NCBI GenBank assembly: GCA_003171335.1
Contig: PMYD01000081.1
Span: forward strand, 1-46,884
Length of the DNA: 46,884 nucleotides
Direction of reading: 5' to 3'
Origin: Phycisphaerales bacterium
GTDB lineage: Bacteria > Planctomycetota > Phycisphaerae > SM23-33 > FEN-1343
The stretch's first letter is position 1. The number at the start of each line of letters is the position of its first letter. A program made the translations under genes and the position numbers. Under the pieces are notes generated by a model. That model worked only from the letters and a program-made list of their open reading frames with translations. It did not search any database and was not told where the DNA came from. Below, one piece after another: positions 1-9,450 of the stretch.

Positions 1-13
1 CCCTCCGGCCGTT

Positions 14-40
14 AAATTTGAAATTTGAAATTTGAAATTT
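14..40. repeat. AAATTTG tandem repeat
   Basis: Three and a half head-to-tail copies of the heptamer AAATTTG lie at the left edge. The repeat is AT-rich in a GC-rich setting. It resembles the A/T-rich word repeats at 6845-7009 and 43211-43338, but is simpler. I see no gene in 1-281; this tract and the hairpin at 117-281 are its only recognisable structure. Confidence 0.6.
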
Positions 41-116
41 CCTATTCCCCCGACCCCGACCGGAGTTGCGTCCGGCCGGCGAATGTATTCTTGAAAAGTG
101 AATAGCGACGGACTTA

Positions 117-281
117 GGGACTCTAACAAAACTACAAGGGCCGCGACCGGTTGCGACGAAAACCGCCCATCTGCGGCGTCAGGCCTCCTCGACAACCCAA
201 CAAGGGTTGTCGTCGTCGGCTTTCCTTGCATCTGGACGGTTTTGGTCGCAACGCGGCTCCTTGTAGTTTTGTTAGAGTCCC
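117..281. repeat. 165-bp hairpin element with 23-bp perfect terminal inverted repeats
   Basis: Bases 117-139 are the exact reverse complement of 259-281. The pairing continues inward imperfectly (139-153 against 244-259, both containing an AAAACCG-type word), and the centre holds a second perfect hairpin with arms CGACAACCC (190-198) and GGGTTGTCG (204-212) around a 5-nt loop. The right arm abuts the stop codon of the adenosyltransferase gene (282-284, minus strand), so the element lies directly in its 3' end. It could be a non-autonomous mobile element (MITE-like) or a large transcription-ending hairpin. No ORF inside looks real. The fold is seen directly; the role is inferred. Confidence 0.75.
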
Positions 282-866
282 TTAATCCTGCCGGCTGGAT
301 TCTTCCTTCCGGCTGGTCCAGGCGGTCTCGCTTTCGCCGGCATCGCGGTTGGCCAGGCGGGCCAGCGTGAACAGGAGGTCGCTGAGCCGGTTGAGATAGG
401 CCAGGGCCTGCGGGTCCAGCAACGGCCGCGCGTCGATGGGGTTGAACATGTGCACGATGGTCCGCTCGGCCCGCCGGCAGACAGCGCGGCACAGGTGCAG
501 TCGGCAGGCCAGCTCGCAGCCGCCGGGGAAGATGAAGCCTTTCAACGGCGGCAGGTCTTCCGCCAGGGCGTCGAGATCGCGCTCCAGCCGCTCGACGGCT
601 TCGGAGGGCAACTCGCGCGGGGTGGTCTGCGTGCCCAGCGCGGCGATGCGGGCGCCCAGGGTGAAGAGGTCGCGCTGGATAGGCTCCAGGATCGACCCGA
701 TCACCACGTGCGTGGTCTGGCGCGCCTGCGACAAGGCCCAGCCGACGGCCGTGTTCAGCTCGTCCAGGGCGCCGACGGCCTCGATGCGGCTGTCATCCTT
801 GCGGGCGCGCATGCCGCCCAGCAGGCTGGTAAACCCTTCATCGCCGGTGCGTGTGAACGTTTTCAT
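282..866 (-). CDS. pduO: PduO-type cob(I)alamin adenosyltransferase
   Basis: A 194-residue enzyme that transfers the 5'-deoxyadenosyl group of ATP to cob(I)alamin to make coenzyme B12. The N-terminus carries the family ATP-binding signature TRTGDEGFTSLLGG, followed by ALDELNTAVG. The second half has FPGG, the basic CRAVCRRAER segment and YLNRLSDLLF, all typical of the PduO type of trimeric four-helix enzymes. An upstream in-frame start at 956 would add 30 unrelated residues encoded by the repeat at 881-1038. I therefore chose the ATG at 866, which has AAAGGGG upstream. The gene stands alone: a TPR gene diverges from it, and its stop codon touches the 165-bp hairpin. The window holds no B12 biosynthesis gene, so it probably serves salvage or an imported corrinoid. 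Confidence 0.93.
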   Translation of the reverse strand: MKTFTRTGDEGFTSLLGGMRARKDDSRIEAVGALDELNTAVGWALSQARQTTHVVIGSILEPIQRDLFTLGARIAALGTQTTPRELPSEAVERLERDLDALAEDLPPLKGFIFPGGCELACRLHLCRAVCRRAERTIVHMFNPIDARPLLDPQALAYLNRLSDLLFTLARLANRDAGESETAWTSRKEESSRQD

Positions 867-880
867 CTTCGGCCCCTTTG

Positions 881-1038
881 GGTGGCACAGGTTTTCCAGC
901 CTGTGTCCCCTTGTGCTGCTGACTATACAATAGCTCATCGCCCCGTGAGATACCACTGGCCCCGGTCAGGCGATTGAAAGACACAGGTTCCAAAGCCTTT
1001 GCCACCGATAAGACACAGGCTAGAAAGCCTGTGCCACC
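881..1038. repeat. Inverted-repeat cluster of the ACACAGG/CCTGTG family
   Basis: Three related copies are present. One at 881-907 runs GGTGGCACAGG...CCTGTGTC. Two in the opposite orientation, at 980-1006 and 1012-1038, run GACACAGG...CC(T/A)(G/T)TG(C)CACC. Each copy is itself a short palindrome and the outer copies bracket the block as inverted repeats. It fills the spacer between the divergent adenosyltransferase and TPR genes and adds false N-terminal codons to both if the longest frames are taken. The copies are seen directly; their REP/MITE nature is inferred. Confidence 0.7.
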
Positions 1039-1060
1039 AAAAGCACGCGGAGATGACCTC

Positions 1061-1378
1061 GTGAGCCGGATCGAACAGATACGCAAACTCTTGGCGGCCA
1101 ATGGCGACGACGCGTTTTTGCTGTACAGCCTGGGCATGGAGCTCTTAGGCGAGGGCACCGCGGCCCAGGCCGCCGACGCTTTTGGCCGCGTGCTGGAAGT
1201 GGATCCGAATTACCTGGCCGCCTACACGCAGGGGGCCGCCGCCTGCCGGCAGATGGGCGATGTGACGGGGGCGCTAAGACTCCTGGAAAAGGGGCTGGCC
1301 CTGGCCAAATCCCAGGGCGACCAGCACACCGCCGACCGCATTATTCTGCTCTTAGAGGCCCTGCGGCCGGCCAGCTAG
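1061..1378 (+). CDS. Small tetratricopeptide-repeat protein
   Basis: A 105-residue protein, probably cytoplasmic since it has no signal peptide. Residues about 16-90 form two TPR-like helix pairs, with the pattern LLYSLGMELLGEG..QAADAFGRVLEVDPNYLAAY and a second GDVTGALRLLEKGLALA, and a third partial helix follows. TPR units bind protein partners; none is evident here. A TTG at 974 would give 29 extra residues, but these are translated from the repeat block 881-1038. GTG 1061 has GGAGA at 1049-1053 with good spacing and leads straight into the repeat fold. The gene is divergent from the adenosyltransferase and precedes gyrB by about 200 nt. A specific function cannot be assigned. Confidence 0.8.
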   Translation: MSRIEQIRKLLAANGDDAFLLYSLGMELLGEGTAAQAADAFGRVLEVDPNYLAAYTQGAAACRQMGDVTGALRLLEKGLALAKSQGDQHTADRIILLLEALRPAS

Positions 1379-1425
1379 GCGAGCCGGTCGGGCTGCCATT
1401 CACCCGGGTCCGCGAAAAGCGAGCT

Positions 1426-1453
1426 AAATCTTTATTTTACAAAGATTTATAAT
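1426..1453 (+). promoter_or_regulatory. Candidate gyrB promoter with overlapping palindrome
   Basis: The spacer 1379-1586 becomes sharply AT-rich. A perfect inverted repeat, AAATCTTT (1426-1433) and AAAGATTT (1441-1448), runs into an exact TATAAT at 1448-1453. No good -35 hexamer sits 16-18 nt upstream, so the call rests on the -10 and the palindrome, which could be an operator. If used, it gives a leader of about 125 nt before the GTG of gyrB at 1587. Confidence 0.35.
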
Positions 1454-1562
1454 CACGTCGGTCGCCGCAATTTCACTGGAATTTTCGGTGTAATTTAGGG
1501 ATAATAGCCGACTTGTACTATAGGCGTTCTTCGCACCCCAGAGCGCATTCCTTTCGGGGTGA

Positions 1563-4091
<2,529 letters not shown>

Positions 4092-4118
4092 CGGCGATCA
4101 ACAAGTGAAGGTTCAGCA

Positions 4119-4547
4119 TTGGCAATTGGGGACTGCATAAAGGGCAGGATCGCGGACCGTAGACGCCGAAGGGTCGTTGTTCTCACTGCTTTTCTTCTTG
4201 GCATGTTCTCCATGACCGCGATGGGGGATCCATACTTTCTGAAGTTGTCCGGCGAGTATGGGATGTATCGCGAGCCGGATCACGACACGATGCAACATAT
4301 CGAGTGTTCTCTCGTGCATCGCCCCGACGGGTTTGGATCACTGATTCGCGACAAAACGCTCGTTGAAGGCGTGCAAATCTACGCGGTATGGGACAACATC
4401 ATCTTTGGGGCAACAAGGAACGGCTACTTTGCCTTCAAAGTTGCTCCGGTGCCAACTGGGCTTCCCCCCGAAAGCTGGCTTTTCGAAGATAGAGACGCCT
4501 GGCTTCGTAAACTCAAGGACTTAGTACTACAACGCTACGAAGTCTGA
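4119..4547 (+). CDS. Hypothetical membrane-anchored or secreted protein
   Basis: A 142-residue protein I do not recognise. A strongly basic stretch (DRRRRR, about residues 13-18) is followed by a hydrophobic segment, VVVLTAFLLGMFSM, which reads as a signal peptide or N-terminal anchor. The rest is a soluble domain rich in aromatic residues (YFLKLSGEYGMY, IYAVWDNIIFGATRNGYFAFK) that would lie outside the cytoplasm, ending with a charged helix. The start is TTG with GAAGG about 8 nt upstream; a later ATG would remove the basic patch. Base composition is visibly lower in GC than gyrB and purH on either side, which hints at recent acquisition. It is 27 nt after gyrB and could be read from it. Confidence 0.6.
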   Translation: MAIGDCIKGRIADRRRRRVVVLTAFLLGMFSMTAMGDPYFLKLSGEYGMYREPDHDTMQHIECSLVHRPDGFGSLIRDKTLVEGVQIYAVWDNIIFGATRNGYFAFKVAPVPTGLPPESWLFEDRDAWLRKLKDLVLQRYEV

Positions 4548-4784
4548 TCGATACAATGTAAGTCGTTTCACAGATGTTGGTTGTGTTGTTAATGCCGAGG
4601 GCCTTGCAGCCCGGCTGCGTACTGGATCACGCGAGGCCAGATCGAGCCGGAATCTTCGGGCTCCACCGCAGCGTGACCCTTGATTCTGGCGTTAGCGAGG
4701 CCCCGTTGGGCCGGTCGCCCTAAGCGACGTATTTGCTGTTACTTGTGGCTTCATAGCGTTGTAGTATTAGGAGTGCCCGGAGAA

Positions 4785-5150
4785 ATGGCTCTCTTGAATC
4801 CTGATCAAACAGCCGCTACCAGACCAGCCACCGAGCTTAGGCCCTGGAATTGCCATATCATGCACGGATTGTTCGGCCTTCCGGATCCGATATGGGGAGA
4901 TCTCTTGCTATTGGCCGCCATCGGCGCGGGCTTCTCCTTGGGTGTACTCTTGGGCAGAGAGCCCGGCTGGGGGCTGCTCGCCACATTTGTTGGCGGCTGT
5001 ATTGGCATAGTGTCGATCATGTTCGCGGAGGGCCCGATGGGCGGCGGTTTGTTTGTATGTCCTTTTTTGTCATATGGCGCGTACCGAATTGGAGCCGGCG
5101 TTCGAGGAATTGCCCGCAGGCATAGCAGGTCAGGCCAGCAGGCCGAATAG
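4785..5150 (+). CDS. Hypothetical small membrane protein
   Basis: A 121-residue protein with no family I can name. Two hydrophobic segments (LLLLAAIGAGFSLGVLLG and LLATFVGGCIGIVSIMF) suggest two membrane passes, followed by a glycine-rich turn (EGPMGGGLF) and a basic C-terminus (RRHSRSG). I chose ATG 4785 because AGGAG lies about 10 nt upstream. The frame stays open back to 4680, but those residues look like translated intergenic DNA. It follows the other orphan gene at 4119 and converges with purH after only 25 nt. The preceding spacer, 4548-4784, shows no clear signal. Confidence 0.5.
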   Translation: MALLNPDQTAATRPATELRPWNCHIMHGLFGLPDPIWGDLLLLAAIGAGFSLGVLLGREPGWGLLATFVGGCIGIVSIMFAEGPMGGGLFVCPFLSYGAYRIGAGVRGIARRHSRSGQQAE

Positions 5151-5175
5151 GCGGATACCCCAGTTACGCCGCTGG

Positions 5176-6798
<1,623 letters not shown>

Positions 6799-6844
6799 GG
6801 AAGTTCTTCTCTTAAAATGTCACTATTTGTACGGGCCGGGAGAA

Positions 6845-7009
6845 GGAAATCCCAAATTCCAAATCCCAAATTCCAAACAAATTCCAAATCCCAAGCTCCA
6901 AACCTGTGGGGCATACTCACCCCACCGTTACCGGTGAGAGCTTGCTCTTGTTTGAACATTGGTGCTTGGGATTTATTTGGAATTTGGGGTTTGGTGCTTG
7001 GAATTTTCC
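6845..7009. repeat. Long imperfect palindrome built of AAATTCC/AATCCC words
   Basis: The left arm (about 6845-6903) repeats words such as AAATCCC, AAATTCC and CAAATTCC. The right arm (about 6958-7009) carries their complements in reverse order (GGTGCTTGGGATTT, GGAATTTGGGG, GGTGCTTGGAATTT). The arms enclose a 55-nt GC-richer loop. It lies between the stop of the lipoprotein gene and the start of purH, both on the minus strand, so it could end or attenuate transcription. A second copy of the same family is at 43211-43338. Confidence 0.75.
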
Positions 7010-7016
7010 CTCCCCA

Positions 7017-8246
7017 CTACTTGGGCATCTTCTCGGTTCTCAAGAAGCCTCTCGGTTTCGGATCAATCCTCACCAGCAGCCCATCGCGGTTGCCCGCATA
7101 GATGGTGGGGGTCTTGGTGTTGGGAACGAAGAGCGTCAGGCCGGCCAGGGCCAGGCGCGAATCGAGCCGTCCGCTGGCGGCGTCGACGACGATCAGGTTG
7201 TGATGGTCATCGACGATATAGGCCTTGCCTTCCAGTTCCGCCAGCACGAGCTGGCCGGCCGGCAGCGTCCACTTCTCCTGGGGCCTGCCCGGCTCGAGGG
7301 CCAGGGCGTACAAGATGCCGTTGTCGGCGGCGGCGTACACGTTCGTGGCCCCCACCTGCACGGGCCGGCTGAGGGCCCCGCCGGTCGGGTAGCGCCACAG
7401 GGTCTGGCCGCTCTGCGGCTCGAAGGCGTACACGGCGTAATCCTCCGAGCCGGCGAAAATGCCGCGCTCTTCGGCGACGAAATCGGCGCTGAAATCGCCG
7501 GTGGCCTGCGGCTTGGCGCCCACCTTGGGCCACAGCCGCTGCGGCGTGTTGGAGCCCACGCCGGTGGCGATCATCTTGCCGTTGCGCGAGGCGACCAGCA
7601 GGATGTTGCCCAGCAGCCGCGGCTCGGCGGTGATCTGCCCGCCGGTATCCTGGCTCCACAGCACCAGCCCGGTGCGCAGATCCAGGGCGTAAAACGAGCC
7701 CTTGACGGTACCCACGTACAGTCGCAGGGAGTCGCATGCCGCCGGGCCGCTGGCGGCGAAGTCCGAGCGGGTGTAGTCGATGCGGTGGAGCAGGTGGCCA
7801 TCCTTGCGGTCGAGTATCTGGGCGTCGATGGTCGAGCTGACGACCACCACGTCCACCTGGTGCATTGAGGCATCCTTGGGCGGCGTGACCACCGTGCCGG
7901 GCCCCAGGGTGGCCGGCAGGTACACGTGGTCGCAGTGCGTGGGGGCGAAGTAGCGGCGGTTGGCCGGTCCAAGGTCGCGCGACCACTTGGCCAGGCCGCT
8001 GGTGGCGTCGAAGGCCATCAGCCTGCCGCGGTCGGTCAGGCCGTAGACGTTTTCATCCACGTGCCAGATGTGCTCGAGATGCTCGCCCCGTTCCAGGCTG
8101 ACGACGAGGTCCCAGTGGTACGCCAGATCCACGGCCGCCAGTTCCTGGGCCGAGACCGCTTCATAGAGGCCCGTGCGGGGGCCCCGGTTGCAGCCGGCCA
8201 AACCGGCCAGTGCGGCCAGCAGCAGACACGTGCCAAGACGCCACAT
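7017..8246 (-). CDS. PQQ-type beta-propeller lipoprotein (BamB-like)
   Basis: A 409-residue predicted lipoprotein. It begins MWRLGTCLLLAALAGLAGC, so signal peptidase II would cut before Cys 19 (lipobox LAGC). The mature part consists of repeated PQQ/WD40-like blades with the pattern G.(L/V)YALD..TG...W, for example GSFYALDLRTGLVLWSQDT, YAVYAFEPQSGQTLWRYPT and NGILYALALEPGRPQEKWTL. Such propellers act as scaffolds; BamB is the best known. This one could work in envelope assembly, but no BAM gene is nearby. ATG 8246 has GAAGGAG 6 nt upstream; an earlier start at 8294 would overlap the upstream gene's stop. It is 37 nt behind the small gene at 8284-8565 and probably forms an operon with it. Confidence 0.88.
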   Translation of the reverse strand: MWRLGTCLLLAALAGLAGCNRGPRTGLYEAVSAQELAAVDLAYHWDLVVSLERGEHLEHIWHVDENVYGLTDRGRLMAFDATSGLAKWSRDLGPANRRYFAPTHCDHVYLPATLGPGTVVTPPKDASMHQVDVVVVSSTIDAQILDRKDGHLLHRIDYTRSDFAASGPAACDSLRLYVGTVKGSFYALDLRTGLVLWSQDTGGQITAEPRLLGNILLVASRNGKMIATGVGSNTPQRLWPKVGAKPQATGDFSADFVAEERGIFAGSEDYAVYAFEPQSGQTLWRYPTGGALSRPVQVGATNVYAAADNGILYALALEPGRPQEKWTLPAGQLVLAELEGKAYIVDDHHNLIVVDAASGRLDSRLALAGLTLFVPNTKTPTIYAGNRDGLLVRIDPKPRGFLRTEKMPK

Positions 8247-8283
8247 CGCTGACTCCTTCTTCCAGCCGCCTTCGCGGAGAAAG

Positions 8284-8565
8284 TTACGGTTCATCCAGGT
8301 TCACGTATCGGGCCAGGTCCACCTGGTGCAGCCGCTCGAAGGCCGACAGCCGCTCGATGCGCCGCAGGTCGTCTTCAATGCGGTGGGCAAGCTTGAACAC
8401 GTAGGGCCGGCCTTCCAGGCGAGCGTGCAGGTCCTTGACCATGGCCGCCCAGTCGCCCTCGTACAGCTCGCGCTTCAGGACGATCAGCATCCGCTCCGGC
8501 GGCGCCAGGCTCGTCACGAACCGTTCCACCTCGCTGGCAGGCGTTTCTGGTCGTTCCGGCTGCAC
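8284..8565 (-). CDS. Hypothetical small charged protein
   Basis: A 93-residue protein I do not recognise. It has no signal peptide or membrane span and is rich in Arg, Glu and Leu, probably mostly helical (EVERFVTSLAPPERMLIVLKRELYEG..WAAMVKDLHARLEGR, then EDDLRRIERLSAFERLHQVDLARYVN). The longer open frame back to 8727 is translated repeat sequence, so I chose GTG 8565. It has GGGAGG at a 5-nt spacing and a strong promoter (8600-8628) just upstream that would leave no room for the longer start. It is the first gene of a two-gene unit with the propeller lipoprotein. The shared promoter suggests a common process, but I cannot name it. Confidence 0.65.
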   Translation of the reverse strand: MQPERPETPASEVERFVTSLAPPERMLIVLKRELYEGDWAAMVKDLHARLEGRPYVFKLAHRIEDDLRRIERLSAFERLHQVDLARYVNLDEP

Positions 8566-8599
8566 GCGAACCTCCCGCCTCTTCAGGCTTGGGAGACTA

Positions 8600-8628
8600 A
8601 GTCTAGGGCCCCACGGGCCGAAGGTCAA
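8600..8628 (-). promoter_or_regulatory. Sigma-70-type promoter for the 8565 gene and lipoprotein
   Basis: On the minus strand TTGACC (8628-8623) is followed after exactly 17 nt by TAGACT (8605-8600). Transcription would start near 8593, leaving a leader of about 28 nt that carries the GGGAGG site of GTG 8565. This is one of the clearest promoters in the window and fixes the start of the small gene. Confidence 0.6.
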
Positions 8629-8685
8629 CAGCAGTGTGTTGAGGGGGGCATGACACAACGCGCCGAGCGTGACACATAAGGCCCA

Positions 8686-8728
8686 CATGCCCACCCGTTC
8701 GGGGCTGCGCCCCGACCGTGAGGGCATG
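8686..8728. repeat. Nested palindrome (CATGCCC ... CGGGGC/GCCCCG ... GGGCATG)
   Basis: An outer inverted repeat, CATGCCC (8686-8692) and GGGCATG (8722-8728), encloses a perfect inner hairpin, CGGGGC (8700-8705) and GCCCCG (8709-8714), with a 3-nt loop. It is in the spacer behind the response regulator gene and may act as its transcription end, although no T-run follows on the minus strand. It looks like another REP-type family. Confidence 0.6.
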
Positions 8729-8756
8729 CCACCTGGGTTCTTTTGGGAGGGTCAGG

Positions 8757-9401
8757 TCAGTCCAGCGGCGCCAGGCCCTTGCGGATGGCGTATTTCACCA
8801 GGCGCGTCTGGTCGTGGATGCCCAGCTTTTTCATCAGGCGCGAGCGGTGGGTATCGACGGTCTTGATGGAGAGCCCCAACCGCTCGGCGACGATGCGGTT
8901 GGAGGCGCCCTCGGCGATCAGTTGCAGCACCTGCCGCTCGCGGGGAGTCAGGCGGATGGAGGGATCATCGCTGGCATCCCCCGCCTGGGGCTCGATCGCC
9001 TGGCGGATGCCCATGTCCAGGTAGCGCTGGCCGGCGGCGACGGTGCGCACGGCCTGGATCAACTGCTCCGCGGCCGCCTCCTTGAGCACGTAGCCGCGCG
9101 CCCCGCAGCGCAAGGCCCGCGTGACGTACTCACTGTCGACGTACATGCTCAGCATGAGCACGCCCAGCCGCGGATGCTGGCGCAGCAGCTTGCGGCAGAC
9201 ATCCAGGCCGTTCATGCCCGGCAGGGCGATATCCAGCACGACCACATCCGGGCGGCATTGCTCGGCCAAGGCCAGCACGGCGGTGCCGTCCCCACATTCA
9301 CCGACCACCTGAATATCCGGCTGCGCGCCGACCAGCGCCGCCAGGCCCTGGCGCACCAAGGTGTGATCATCGACCAATAACACGCGAATTGCGTCGCCCA
9401 T
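8757..9401 (-). CDS. NarL/LuxR-family response regulator, orphan
   Basis: A 214-residue two-component regulator. The receiver domain (about 1-120) has the acidic pair D11-D12, the phospho-acceptor D57 in VVVLDIALPGMNG, and the switch Lys in GYVLKEAA. The LuxR-type helix-turn-helix near 148-205 has LTPRERQVLQLIAEGASN..VAERLGLSIKTVDTHRSRLMKKLG. It should bind DNA as a dimer after phosphorylation. No histidine kinase is in the window, so its partner lies elsewhere. The ATG at 9401 is only 12 nt after a TATACT hexamer and has no Shine-Dalgarno sequence; an upstream extension to 9680 reads through the AsmA gene and the promoter and was rejected. The gene follows the AsmA-like gene by 49 nt but appears to have its own promoter in that gap. 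Confidence 0.93.
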   Translation of the reverse strand: MGDAIRVLLVDDHTLVRQGLAALVGAQPDIQVVGECGDGTAVLALAEQCRPDVVVLDIALPGMNGLDVCRKLLRQHPRLGVLMLSMYVDSEYVTRALRCGARGYVLKEAAAEQLIQAVRTVAAGQRYLDMGIRQAIEPQAGDASDDPSIRLTPRERQVLQLIAEGASNRIVAERLGLSIKTVDTHRSRLMKKLGIHDQTRLVKYAIRKGLAPLD

Positions 9402-9413
9402 AAATGAGCGAGC

Positions 9414-9442
9414 AGTATACCGCATGCCAATTTTCCTTGCAA
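9414..9442 (-). promoter_or_regulatory. Promoter of the response-regulator gene, giving a very short leader
   Basis: On the minus strand TTGCAA (9442-9437), a 17-nt spacer and TATACT (9419-9414) make a near-consensus sigma-70 promoter. Only 12 nt separate the -10 from ATG 9401, so the mRNA would have a 5' leader of about 5 nt with no ribosome-binding site. It also falls just past the stop of the AsmA-like gene at 9451. Confidence 0.6.
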
Positions 9443-9450
9443 CACAAAGC

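Noticed and set aside
282-956. Longer start for the adenosyltransferase at 956
   Set aside because: The extra 30 residues come from the ACACAGG repeat block and the signature TRTGDEG begins right after ATG 866.
6901-6957. Riboswitch or attenuator upstream of purH
   Set aside because: The only structure is the AT-word palindrome shared with 43211-43338, which stands before an unrelated gene, so it is a repeat and not a purine-specific element.
8566-8727. N-terminal extension of the small 8284-8565 gene
   Set aside because: It would run through a strong promoter (TTGACC-N17-TAGACT) and the nested palindrome, and its residues look unlike protein.
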